Source: Thermoplasmata archaeon (GTDB lineage Archaea > Thermoplasmatota > Thermoplasmata > Thermoplasmatales > Thermoplasmataceae). From it: a DNA stretch of 35,303 nt. Of this stretch, positions 1 to 8,288 are shown piece after piece. Numbering within the stretch: the stretch's first letter is position 1; the number at the start of each line of letters is the position of its first letter. Both the position numbers and the translations under genes were made by a program. Where the stretch lies: contig JAJZXB010000014.1 of NCBI GenBank assembly GCA_021846395.1, forward strand, positions 1 to 35,303, read 5' to 3'. The notes under the pieces were generated by a model. It worked only from the letters and a program-made list of their open reading frames with translations. It was not told where the DNA came from and did not search any database.

Positions 1-672
<672 letters not shown>

Positions 673-675
673 CGA

Positions 676-710
676 AAGGCAGCTTTGCCTTATTTTTTAT
701 TTTTATTTTA
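676..710 (+). terminator. Hairpin plus T-tract behind 16S rRNA
   Basis: A 6-bp stem (AAGGCA at 676-681 with TGCCTT at 686-691, loop GCTT) is followed directly by a T-rich run to about 710. It sits 4 nt behind the 16S 3' end. It could terminate rRNA transcription or act as part of a processing stem. U-tracts are the main archaeal termination signal, so the hairpin itself may be secondary. Confidence 0.6.
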
Positions 711-764
711 ACACCAGTGTTTTATTTAGAAAAGATTTTATTTTATGTTTGTCTTAACTATATA

Positions 765-983
765 ATGGATAAAGGTGTTCAGGGTAAACTGATTGAACAA
801 CAGGAAAAAATCGAAAGAAAATTTCAGGGTATTGGCAAAGGAAAATATGCTAGAATACTTAAAATGGCAAAGAAACCAGATGGCAATGAATATACAAAGG
901 TCGTCATGATTGCCGGCGTGGGTATAATTTTACTTGGAATGTTGGGTTTCGCAATATATTACATAATGACGATTGTATTTTAG
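765..983 (+). CDS. secE: Preprotein translocase subunit SecE/Sec61gamma
   Basis: A 72-residue protein that stabilises the SecY channel in the membrane. It has a charged amphipathic N-terminal half and a single C-terminal membrane span (about residues 47-69), the standard layout for archaeal SecE. It lies 10 nt before spt5, and the secE-spt5 pairing is a widespread archaeal and bacterial arrangement. I chose the ATG at 765; the frame is open to an ATG at 717, but that start would add an unusual hydrophobic stretch overlapping the promoter region. A T/A-rich stretch about 25 nt upstream of 765 (ATTTTATTTTA) fits a leaderless start. Confidence 0.88.
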   Translation: MDKGVQGKLIEQQEKIERKFQGIGKGKYARILKMAKKPDGNEYTKVVMIAGVGIILLGMLGFAIYYIMTIVF

Positions 984-993
984 GTGAATTAAA

Positions 994-1893
994 ATGATGG
1001 AGAATTATGATTGGATAACTTCGAATTTAACTGATGAGATAGAGGCAGGATGCAATAAAAAAATTAAAAAAAGAGAAGAGAAGGATATAGACACAAATAT
1101 AATACCGTTGAATATATCTGTAAAAAATATTCAAAATTCAAAAAGAAAGTTCAATGTAAGCTTGAAATTTAGTTTTGAACAGAAAGACGATTTTATAGAG
1201 TGGAAAATTAAATTAAAAAACTCCTATAATGTATCTCCAAATGATAATAAAACAATAAATGAGGATTTTGAACTTGATGGAGAGAAATCAAGAGACCTCA
1301 ATTTAGAAATTGATACCCCTATGGGCGGATACATGAACGATCAATTAAATGTTTATTTGAACATTAATTCAGAGGATGGGATACATAATTTGGTGAAAAA
1401 ATTTTCAGTAAGGCTCATACCGGTAATAGTTATAGCTAAATGCACAATAGGAAAGGAACTCGATATTGCAATAGATATATCAAACCATGGAGAGAAAAAC
1501 AGGGAGGAGAGAAAGGATATAAATAAGTTCGCTGAAAACGAGGTTATGGCAGTAATGTCACCATATGAAATAAAGGGTTATTTCTTTATTGAAACAATGC
1601 ATGTTGATAGGATAGAGGTACTTGCCAGAGAGGTAAGGGGATTTAAAGGCCTTGTGACTGGAAATATAAATATTTCTGAAATTGAAAAATATCTCACTCC
1701 AAAACCAGCTGTGTCAGGTCTTGAAATGGGTGCACTTGTGGAAATAGTTGAGGGGCCATTCAAGGGCGAGAGAGCTAAAATTACATCCATCGATGCAACC
1801 AGGGAAGAGGTTACTGTTCAGTTAATTGAATCAATGGTTCCCATACCAGTAACAGTAAAGGCAGAATCCATTAGAAATCTGGATAAAGCATGA
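994..1893 (+). CDS. spt5: Transcription elongation factor Spt5 (NusG-like) with long N-terminal extension
   Basis: Spt5 binds the RNA polymerase clamp and keeps elongation processive, normally together with Spt4. The NGN domain is at about residues 144-235 (VMAVMSPYEIKGYFFIET core) and the KOW domain at about 240-299 (VEGPFKGERAKI). Most archaeal Spt5 proteins are about 150 residues; this one is 299. The extra 140 N-terminal residues are charged and look beta-rich, with alternating hydrophobic residues, and I do not recognise the fold. A GGTG ribosome site precedes the ATG at 994; a second ATG follows at 997. The stop overlaps the next start (ATGA), so translational coupling is likely. Confidence 0.93.
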   Translation: MMENYDWITSNLTDEIEAGCNKKIKKREEKDIDTNIIPLNISVKNIQNSKRKFNVSLKFSFEQKDDFIEWKIKLKNSYNVSPNDNKTINEDFELDGEKSRDLNLEIDTPMGGYMNDQLNVYLNINSEDGIHNLVKKFSVRLIPVIVIAKCTIGKELDIAIDISNHGEKNREERKDINKFAENEVMAVMSPYEIKGYFFIETMHVDRIEVLAREVRGFKGLVTGNINISEIEKYLTPKPAVSGLEMGALVEIVEGPFKGERAKITSIDATREEVTVQLIESMVPIPVTVKAESIRNLDKA

Positions 1894-3266
1894 AAATTAA
1901 GACAAATTCCAGGGAAAACGAAAAAATTTTTATTGCAAATGTCAGAGAATTTTTTGAAAATCCCAATGTTATATTGCCTGAATGTACTGGTAGTTGCTTT
2001 TTGTGCCCCATAAAATCATACAGAAAGAAAATTGAAGGCATGGCCCAGAAGAATAATTATGACAAATATTACAATTCAGCTGATCAGCTTTTAAGTTCAA
2101 TTTCGGAAACGTATAAAATTTTGAATAATGAAAAGGCACCCATTCTGGGAGTGATAAAAACCAATTACGGAAGCGTAACTTTCTGTAAAAGAGGCAAAAC
2201 AGATGAATCAATAATAGCAGGCGTTCAGAATTATAAAAATGATGTTTATCGTTTGCTGGCCTTTACAAATGTGGTAAAAAATAAAAAAATAAATATTTTT
2301 TCATCTAAGAATTATTTCACAGCAACATGCAAAAATAATATCAATATGGAATTTCTTAAGGATGTATTTGATGAGGAAAATATCGCGTACAACGCTGATA
2401 GTTCAAAAATAGTGTTTGGTAAATCGGGAAATAAGATGACATTTGATTTATACAATATAACCTTCGAAATATATGAGGATTATGAGCCAAATATAATATT
2501 CACTCTTTACAAGCATATATTGATTCCTTTAATTGATATAAACATAACAACTGATTTTATGGCATTTATCCACGATGATAAAACCATGGTGAAGGCATAC
2601 ATGGCAAACGGAATCAATACAAAGGAATTTCTCAGTAAAATGAGGAAATATAAAATTTCATATGCCATAAAAAATAAATATTACATAATTGAAAATATGA
2701 ATTACAGCATCGATGATTTTCTTGACAAGCTTGAATTTGATAATTCCATTAAACCATTCATCAAGGAGAAGCTTCTGGAGGAAAGCAGGGGAATTTATCT
2801 TGAAACATCAAGCCAGAGAAAGATATATGAACAATTGTTTCCTAAATACAAGCATGATATAATTAAAATTTTGTTTAATCTGGATGATGCAGAGATCAAG
2901 TCGCTTAAGGGCAACCCAATAGAAATAATAAATGCCGCAGGTGATTTAAAAAGCAAGAATAAAATTAAGGAAAAGATCATTGAGCCCTGGTCGGTAAATT
3001 CAAAATATTTAATTAATTTGCTGGTGGATTATTTTAATTATGACAAAACCGAAGCAATAAAAAATGGAAGAAAAAATCTCAAAAATAACATATATGAAAA
3101 AGCTATATATTACTCGTTTTTAAAGGTGCTGAATGAAAATGAGGAATGGCTTTTCTCAGAAAATGAGAAACTACTTGGCAACAAGATTTACCCATACATG
3201 AAAAATATAATAGATGGCCATGATGTTAACGAAGAGTTAAATAAAATTAAAATGATTATTGGTTAA
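1890..3266 (+). CDS. Unrecognised protein with N-terminal CxxxCxxC motif
   Basis: A 458-residue soluble protein that I cannot assign. Near the N terminus there is a C-x3-C-x2-C cluster (Cys32, Cys36, Cys39), which could bind a metal or an iron-sulfur cluster. The same spacing is used by radical SAM enzymes, but no other radical SAM feature is obvious. The rest is rich in Lys, Asn and Ile, without membrane spans or nucleotide-binding loops. It overlaps spt5 by 4 nt and ends 2 nt before a PUA-domain gene, so it sits in a secE-spt5-X-PUA operon. A role in transcription, translation or RNA work is suggested only by this context. Confidence 0.8.
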   Translation: MKIKTNSRENEKIFIANVREFFENPNVILPECTGSCFLCPIKSYRKKIEGMAQKNNYDKYYNSADQLLSSISETYKILNNEKAPILGVIKTNYGSVTFCKRGKTDESIIAGVQNYKNDVYRLLAFTNVVKNKKINIFSSKNYFTATCKNNINMEFLKDVFDEENIAYNADSSKIVFGKSGNKMTFDLYNITFEIYEDYEPNIIFTLYKHILIPLIDINITTDFMAFIHDDKTMVKAYMANGINTKEFLSKMRKYKISYAIKNKYYIIENMNYSIDDFLDKLEFDNSIKPFIKEKLLEESRGIYLETSSQRKIYEQLFPKYKHDIIKILFNLDDAEIKSLKGNPIEIINAAGDLKSKNKIKEKIIEPWSVNSKYLINLLVDYFNYDKTEAIKNGRKNLKNNIYEKAIYYSFLKVLNENEEWLFSENEKLLGNKIYPYMKNIIDGHDVNEELNKIKMIIG

Positions 3267-3268
3267 TT

Positions 3269-3718
3269 ATGTCAAAACATGTATTATCAAAAAAGGATTT
3301 AAAAATATTGACTGAAAAAATGAGTAATATAGGCATTGATATATCTTCATTGAATCCTGTGGAAATTGAGGAGAAAAAGAAGGACAAAATATATTATTAT
3401 TCTGGCAAACCTATCATATTCAATAATATTCCAACAATTTACCTTCTTAATTACCTGAAACTCAAGGATAGAACCATAACTGTGGATGATGGTGCTGTTC
3501 CCCATATCAACAATGGGTCCTCACTTTTTGCCCCTGGAATAATAGGCATGGACATAAATATAAGAAAGGATGATACCGTATATATTAAAAATAAAGAGGG
3601 TTATTTTATTGCTGTAGGAATATCAACACGTGATGGAGTTGATATAATGTCGGATAAAAAGGGCGAGGCAGCAAAGGTAATACATTACATGAATGACAGA
3701 ATTATGAATGATTTTTAA
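3269..3718 (+). CDS. PUA-domain RNA-binding protein (MCT-1/Tma20-like)
   Basis: A 149-residue protein. The C-terminal half (about 65-145) matches the PUA fold pattern: a Thr-Val-Asp-Asp-Gly-Ala segment, then LFAPGI followed by GMDINIRKDD and a final beta strand with VGIS. The N-terminal half resembles the pre-PUA domain seen in archaeal relatives of MCT-1/Tma20, which bind the small ribosomal subunit. It follows the preceding gene by 2 nt, so it is very likely cotranscribed with secE and spt5. A translation-related role is inferred from the family. No catalytic motif is visible. Confidence 0.85.
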   Translation: MSKHVLSKKDLKILTEKMSNIGIDISSLNPVEIEEKKKDKIYYYSGKPIIFNNIPTIYLLNYLKLKDRTITVDDGAVPHINNGSSLFAPGIIGMDINIRKDDTVYIKNKEGYFIAVGISTRDGVDIMSDKKGEAAKVIHYMNDRIMNDF

Positions 3719-3764
3719 CTTTTGAAATACAAAAGAATTAATTATTCAAACATTATATATATTT

Positions 3765-4217
3765 ATGGAACTACTGAAGGTTGGAGATAATGCTCCTGAT
3801 TTTGAAACTGTTGATCAGGATGGTAAAAAAATCAAGCTTAGCGATTATAAAGAAGAGGCAATTGTACTGTATTTTTATCCAAAGGACAATACTCCGGGGT
3901 GCACAGTAGAGGCAAAAAATTTCAGAGACAATATAGACATATTCAAGAAAAATGGGATAAATGTATTTGGAATGAGTGTTGATTCACATGAATCCCATAA
4001 AAAATTTCAGGGAAAATTTGACCTTAATTTTACCCTTCTCTCTGACAGGGAGAAAAAAATCACAAGAGATTACGGAGTGCTTGGTCTGTCTGTTGCAAAA
4101 AGAGTGACTTATATAATCAAAAATGGAAAAATAGTATATGTTTTTGAAAAAGTAACTCCAAAAGACCATGCAAAAGAGGTTTTTGAAAAAATAAAGGAAT
4201 TAAATCTGATTAATTAA
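3765..4217 (+). CDS. bcp: Peroxiredoxin, Bcp/PrxQ type, single cysteine
   Basis: A 150-residue thiol peroxidase that reduces hydrogen peroxide and organic hydroperoxides. The peroxidatic Cys46 lies in the DNTPGCTVEA motif, after the usual VLYFYPKD strand. Many Bcp proteins carry a resolving Cys five residues later; here that position is Lys/Asn and Cys46 is the only cysteine in the protein. It must therefore work as a 1-Cys enzyme, resolved by an external thiol. It starts 46 nt behind the PUA gene with an AT-rich, promoter-like region before the ATG, so it may have its own promoter. Its 3' end overlaps an antisense small gene by 8 nt. Confidence 0.95.
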   Translation: MELLKVGDNAPDFETVDQDGKKIKLSDYKEEAIVLYFYPKDNTPGCTVEAKNFRDNIDIFKKNGINVFGMSVDSHESHKKFQGKFDLNFTLLSDREKKITRDYGVLGLSVAKRVTYIIKNGKIVYVFEKVTPKDHAKEVFEKIKELNLIN

Positions 4218-4380
4218 CCAATTTAATATCCGCATTTAAAACGGTAACTGCAAGTGATGCCAATATCCATATCAGTGAAATCATTATCAATAATGGATTG
4301 AAACGTATTACTGAATAGATAAAAACCGCACCTGGAAAAAGATATTCTATTATTAACCAAAAATATTTATTAAAATTCAT
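4210..4380 (-). CDS. Putative 56-residue two-span membrane protein
   Basis: An intact frame from ATG (complement of 4378-4380) to TAA (complement of 4210-4212). The protein is strongly hydrophobic: an aromatic first segment (NKYFWLIIEYLF, then PGAVFIYSVI), the short turn RFNP, a second span (LLIMISLIWILASLAVTVL) and a polar tail. It begins 19 nt behind the L12 stop codon on the same strand, so it could be the last gene of the L11-L1-L10-L12 operon. Its end overlaps the peroxiredoxin stop. I see no ribosome binding site. The continuous hydrophobicity in one frame across a region that would otherwise be empty supports a real gene, but this is not proven. Confidence 0.5.
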   Translation of the reverse strand: MNFNKYFWLIIEYLFPGAVFIYSVIRFNPLLIMISLIWILASLAVTVLNADIKLVN

Positions 4381-4399
4381 AAAATTTCAAAAATTATAA

Positions 4400-4705
4400 T
4401 TATCCAAATAATGAGCTAAGTCCAGCCATTGCGTCGGAATCGTTTTCTTCTTTCTTTTCTTCCTTCTTTTTCTCCTCCTTCTTCTCTTCTTTCTTTTCTT
4501 CCTTCGCTGGTGCTGCTGCAACTGGAGCTGCGGAAGCATTCTTTAAGACTTCATCTATGTTGACATTTTTCATGCTTTCTAACAAAGATTTTAATCTTGC
4601 TTCATCAGCTTCTATTCCTGCACCGTTTAGCACTTTCTTCAAATTTCCTTCGTCTATTTCTTTACCTGTTGTGTGAAGCAACAGTGCTCCATATATATAT
4701 TCCAT
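4400..4705 (-). CDS. rpl12: Ribosomal stalk protein P1 (archaeal L12)
   Basis: A 101-residue acidic stalk protein that recruits translational GTPases such as the EF-1alpha and EF-2 encoded later in this window. The N-terminal dimerisation domain ([17 protein letters not shown]) is followed by an Ala/Pro hinge, a Lys/Glu-rich linker and the conserved C-terminal tail ending GLSSLFG, which contacts elongation factors. A strong GGAGGT site lies upstream of the ATG. It is the fourth gene of the L11-L1-L10-L12 operon, 13 nt behind L10. Confidence 0.97.
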   Translation of the reverse strand: MEYIYGALLLHTTGKEIDEGNLKKVLNGAGIEADEARLKSLLESMKNVNIDEVLKNASAAPVAAAPAKEEKKEEKKEEKKKEEKKEENDSDAMAGLSSLFG

Positions 4706-4718
4706 TTATATTACCTCC

Positions 4719-5669
4719 TTATCCAAACAGAGATCCAAGACCCGAAGCAGCATCATCCTCAGAGCTCTCCTCTTTTTTATCTTCTTTCTTCTCTTCTGGT
4801 TTATCCTCTATAGTTTCATTATTTAAATCTTTATTTGTTATAGCGTTTAATGTACTTGCATTTACAGCAGCTTTTCTTAAATACAGATCAAGGTATTTCT
4901 CATCAACAAAGTTTGCATCAAGAGATAATGCCTGTGCCTGAATGAACGCTTTTTGCATCAGTTCCGGAACTATTTCCGGCACCAAATATGTTATGTCAAG
5001 TGCAAGATGCTTTGCCTTGAAAAAGGCGTTGCTAAGATCATTTATCAGGCTATTAAGAGTTATTGATAAAACATCCCTGTTGAATACAATACCATCCTGA
5101 TATGCTGATATTAAATCAAGGCCTACTGTAACAGGCAGGATTTCAAGTTTTTCAAGTACCTGAGCCTTATCCTTCCTAATAACTTCACCCTTCTTTACAA
5201 GCGTAACCTCGTTCTTTATAACTATTTTTCCCTTTTCTATTCCTGCTGATATGCCGACTTTCTGAAATACAGTTATCATTGGGCCGGGTGGGAAATTTGT
5301 TTCCTTTGGCTCAATGACTATATCCTCCTCTGCAATCTCGCCACCTCTGGCAGCGGCCTTTGTCCTTCCCGACTCCAGTTTATCGTATACGCTTTTTGGG
5401 CTCTCCTTAGTGGTTAATAATGCAATCTGTCCAGACGTTAAATCTATCAGTTTGCCTATGTTTGTTTTATTGCTATTGGCTATGGCTCTTTTCAAAAGTC
5501 TTGTCCTCAATACCTGTATTTTTACATCAGATCTTAGATCATTTCTTATTTTCTGAAATTCCTTGTTTCGAAGTCCGCTAATACTCACTATTGCTGCCAC
5601 TTCACTGTTGTTTATTTCGTTTGTAAGTTCATTTACAAGTTCTATCTTCCATTTTGCGGGTTCGCTCAT
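4719..5669 (-). CDS. rpl10: Ribosomal protein uL10 (P0)
   Basis: A 316-residue stalk base protein that anchors L12 dimers to 23S rRNA together with L11. The N-terminal rRNA-binding domain ([13 protein letters not shown], then [19 protein letters not shown]), the archaeal/eukaryal insertion domain in the middle, the helical spine that binds L12 dimers, and an acidic C-terminal tail ending GLGSLFG are all present. The tail mimics that of L12, as in other archaeal P0 proteins. Its ATG overlaps the L1 stop (ATGA), with GGTGAT upstream. Confidence 0.97.
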   Translation of the reverse strand: MSEPAKWKIELVNELTNEINNSEVAAIVSISGLRNKEFQKIRNDLRSDVKIQVLRTRLLKRAIANSNKTNIGKLIDLTSGQIALLTTKESPKSVYDKLESGRTKAAARGGEIAEEDIVIEPKETNFPPGPMITVFQKVGISAGIEKGKIVIKNEVTLVKKGEVIRKDKAQVLEKLEILPVTVGLDLISAYQDGIVFNRDVLSITLNSLINDLSNAFFKAKHLALDITYLVPEIVPELMQKAFIQAQALSLDANFVDEKYLDLYLRKAAVNASTLNAITNKDLNNETIEDKPEEKKEDKKEESSEDDAASGLGSLFG

Positions 5670-6310
5670 TCAATATCACCCAGATTAACATTTACGGCCT
5701 TTCCCATTGTCGATTTTATGTATAATGATGTTATGTTCCCCTTGCCCTTTTCCATGTGGGAAACGATCCTTTTGATAACAGCATTGAAGTTCTGCAGTAA
5801 AGTCTGATCATCCATTGTCTTTACGCCAATCGGAACGTGGAATGTTTTTTTGTCTCTGCTTCTGGCCCTGACGCTTTTTTTCAGATTATCTATCATGGCT
5901 GTGGGATCCTGTCCAGCTGGAACGGGTTTGGGCATTTTACCTCTGGGGCCAAGTATTATACCGAGATTTTTTCCAATGTTGCCCATCATTGTTGCTTCAG
6001 CTACAAAAAAATCTATATTGTTTACCAGTTTTTTAAATGCCTTTTTATCATCAATAAAATTATTAAGATCCTCCAGACTGTAAAGATAATCGGCATTTTT
6101 CACCTTCTGTTTCATTTCATCACTTGAAAAAAGTGCAACCTTTATTTCCTTACCTCTGCCATTTGGAAGAACTATCTCCTCATTGATCCTGTTTTTTGGA
6201 TCAGCCATATCTATATCCTTAAGATTGAAAGCCACTTCCAGACTTTCATTGAATTTTCTTTCCTTACCTTTCTTTGCTTCCTGAATACTTTCTATCAATT
6301 TACTGGCCAT
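5666..6310 (-). CDS. rpl1: Ribosomal protein uL1
   Basis: A protein of about 214 residues that forms the L1 stalk and assists E-site tRNA release. The hallmark segment [13 protein letters not shown] and the C-terminal MGKAVNVNL are visible. Two close in-frame ATGs exist, at 6316 and 6310. The GGTGA site is only about 2 nt from the first but about 8 nt from the second, so I favour the Met-Ala-Ser-Lys start at 6310. L1 proteins of other organisms repress their own mRNA; no mimic of the rRNA site was identified here. Confidence 0.95.
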   Translation of the reverse strand: MASKLIESIQEAKKGKERKFNESLEVAFNLKDIDMADPKNRINEEIVLPNGRGKEIKVALFSSDEMKQKVKNADYLYSLEDLNNFIDDKKAFKKLVNNIDFFVAEATMMGNIGKNLGIILGPRGKMPKPVPAGQDPTAMIDNLKKSVRARSRDKKTFHVPIGVKTMDDQTLLQNFNAVIKRIVSHMEKGKGNITSLYIKSTMGKAVNVNLGDIE

Positions 6311-6312
6311 TC

Positions 6313-6786
6313 TCATTCACCTATTTCTATTTCGCCATTCTTGATTTTGTTCTGGACAACCCTCGCATTTTCACCATCTACGGTTATTCCGAGTGAAAGT
6401 GCAGTTCCCAAAACCTCAAGTACAGCTCCTTTCATATTATATGAAAGTAATGAAGGTTTTTTTGTTTCAGCAACCCTTTTAACCTGTTCCATTGTTGCAT
6501 TTCCCACAATATTCTCCTTATTGTTTCCGGATCCCTTTTCAACCCCAACTTCCTTTTTTAATAGAGCCGAGGTTGGCGGTACACCAATAATTATCTCATA
6601 TTTTTTAGTAGATGGATCTGTAACGTTTACTGTTACCGGAACCTGCATGCCAACAAAGGATTTGGTCTTCTCATTTATGTCCTTAATTACCTGACCAAGA
6701 TTTAAACCCAATGGGCCAAGAGCTGGACCCAATGGTGGCCCTGTTGTTGCCTTTCCGCCTTCTACCATAGTTTTAACTGCAACCAT
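6313..6786 (-). CDS. rpl11: Ribosomal protein uL11
   Basis: A 157-residue protein that binds the GTPase-associated centre of 23S rRNA with L10. The N-terminal signature VEGGKATTGPPLGPALGPLG and the C-terminal rRNA-binding domain (VAETKKPSLLSYNMKGAVLE) are clear. It is the first gene of the four-gene stalk operon on the minus strand. An AGGTG site precedes the ATG at 6786, and its stop lies in the start region of L1. The intergenic region to the divergent ComB gene holds the operon promoter. Confidence 0.97.
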   Translation of the reverse strand: MVAVKTMVEGGKATTGPPLGPALGPLGLNLGQVIKDINEKTKSFVGMQVPVTVNVTDPSTKKYEIIIGVPPTSALLKKEVGVEKGSGNNKENIVGNATMEQVKRVAETKKPSLLSYNMKGAVLEVLGTALSLGITVDGENARVVQNKIKNGEIEIGE

Positions 6787-6866
6787 TTATCATACACCTT
6801 TTAATTATACCATATTATAATCTTATTTTTAATATTTTTCATTTTTAAATGGCAAAATAAAAAATA

Positions 6867-6881
6867 ACTTATATATATAAG
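6867..6881 (+). promoter_or_regulatory. TATA box of the ComB-family gene
   Basis: The run CTTATATATATAA ends about 15-20 nt before the ATG at 6895. This is close to the expected TATA-to-start distance for a leaderless archaeal transcript. No ribosome site lies between. Confidence 0.5.
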
Positions 6882-6894
6882 ATATTATAGAAGA

Positions 6895-7548
6895 ATGAAT
6901 GTAAAAATAATTGATGGTAGAAAAGAGAAAAACTTTGATGGATCAACAAAGATTCTTATAGATATTTTCAGATCAACGAGCACCATACCGTTGATTTTGT
7001 ATAAGGAAGCAAAATATGTTATTCCTGTCAGAACAGTTACCGAAACGAGAAGGTTGAAAAATAAAAATCCAGAATACCTTACAAGTGGGGAACGGTTTGG
7101 AATAAGAATACCAGGATTCAATTATGAGAATTCGCCATATTCAATTATGAACTCAAATTTGAAGGATAAAATATTGCTGTTTACTTCAACAAATGGCATC
7201 AAGGTCCTGTTCAAGATAAGAGAATATCCTGGAGATATCTATATATCTTCCTTTATCAACTTTACTGCAACTTATGAAGCCGTGAAAAATCTAGATAATG
7301 TTTCACTTATAGTATCCAATAGGCCTGATGGAAAATCTGATGAGGATTATATTTTTGCAGATATGTTTAAGGAAAAACTTGAAGGGAGGGATGTCAACAT
7401 AGAGGAATATATGGATAGAATAAGGGAAAGCCACGGAGCAAAGAGATTGAAAATTATGGGGGCTTCACACGATATTGAATCCTCACTTACACTTGATATT
7501 TACAATCACAGGGTCATGTATAAGGATGAAAAAATAATAACAGTTTAA
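6895..7548 (+). CDS. ComB-family protein (2-phosphosulfolactate phosphatase fold)
   Basis: A 217-residue member of the ComB family. Family hallmarks are present: DIFRSTSTI near the N terminus (the family's DVLRATST-type Mg/substrate loop), SGERFGIRIPGFNYENSP (GE..G..I.GF..GNSP type) and FTSTNGIKVL (TTNGT type). ComB hydrolyses 2-phosphosulfolactate in coenzyme M synthesis in methanogens. Thermoplasmatales are not known to make coenzyme M, so the substrate here is unknown. It stands alone, divergent from the L11 operon and convergent with mptE. Confidence 0.85.
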   Translation: MNVKIIDGRKEKNFDGSTKILIDIFRSTSTIPLILYKEAKYVIPVRTVTETRRLKNKNPEYLTSGERFGIRIPGFNYENSPYSIMNSNLKDKILLFTSTNGIKVLFKIREYPGDIYISSFINFTATYEAVKNLDNVSLIVSNRPDGKSDEDYIFADMFKEKLEGRDVNIEEYMDRIRESHGAKRLKIMGASHDIESSLTLDIYNHRVMYKDEKIITV

Positions 7549-7607
7549 AATAAACGAGTTGTAAATTTCTATACAGGCAGGATAATGTTTGACTGTGGAT
7601 ATCATGG

Positions 7608-8288
7608 TCATATTTCAATTATTCCCCCCTCCTTAAAATTTTTCCCCCTTTCATTTCCCAGAATTGTTAGAAGTTTTTTTGCCCAAATGAGCTTTTTTTT
7701 CTTAAATAATATTGAATTTTCATCATAATAATTTTTTAAAGATATATTATTAAAATCAAAGCCTATAAGGGAGATTGATGCTGCATTTAAATAATTTGCC
7801 AGATAAGCCGATCTATCGCCATCAGTGAATCCAAAAAAATTATATATATTTTTTATCGGTATATTCTGTGTTGTTCCTATTGCGCTGTTCTTAAAATAAT
7901 CGGCATATTTAATAATTTTATCAATGTTATCGCCGTGTGAGTGAATGATGAGCTTTGTGCCAATATCATACTGATATTTCAAAAGGTCTATGCTGCCATC
8001 AAGGTCAGAAACGATTATATCTGGATTTCTATTAAAATTTTCCAGAAATATTGATAATGCGGAATCTGCAACTATAATAACTCCTCTAGATATGGATGGC
8101 AAATATTCCTTCAAGTTTATGCCGTTGCCTATTACATAGAAATTTTTATTACTGTAAGTTTTTATTATATCATCTTTATTGTTAATATACTGTGATAATA
8201 TGAAAGAAGAATACAAATCAATATTTCTATCTATATTTAGTGAATCTGTTATTTTAATGTAGATATTTATCCATTCAGACAGTTTCAT
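7608..8288 (-). CDS. mptE: 6-hydroxymethyl-7,8-dihydropterin pyrophosphokinase, MptE-like (DUF115)
   Basis: A 226-residue protein of the archaeal MptE/DUF115 family, which diphosphorylates hydroxymethyldihydropterin during folate or pterin synthesis. Visible features are the FYVIGNGINLKE loop, the ADSALSIFLE segment, PDIIVSDLDG (probable metal/ATP site), HSHGDNIDKI, and FGFTDGDRSAYLA near the C terminus, all in family order. Its ATG overlaps the stop of the DUF373 gene by 4 nt, so the two are translationally coupled. The pterin product would fit the molybdopterin or folate needs of the cell, but the path is not shown here. Confidence 0.85.
   Translation of the reverse strand: MKLSEWINIYIKITDSLNIDRNIDLYSSFILSQYINNKDDIIKTYSNKNFYVIGNGINLKEYLPSISRGVIIVADSALSIFLENFNRNPDIIVSDLDGSIDLLKYQYDIGTKLIIHSHGDNIDKIIKYADYFKNSAIGTTQNIPIKNIYNFFGFTDGDRSAYLANYLNAASISLIGFDFNNISLKNYYDENSILFKKKKLIWAKKLLTILGNERGKNFKEGGIIEI

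Noticed and set aside
717-764. Upstream start of secE at 717
   Set aside because: It would add a hydrophobic N terminus unlike SecE and leave no room for a promoter behind the rRNA terminator.
4597-6694. Plus-strand open frames across the L12-L10-L1-L11 genes
   Set aside because: They are antisense shadows of well-supported ribosomal protein genes and show no recognisable protein.
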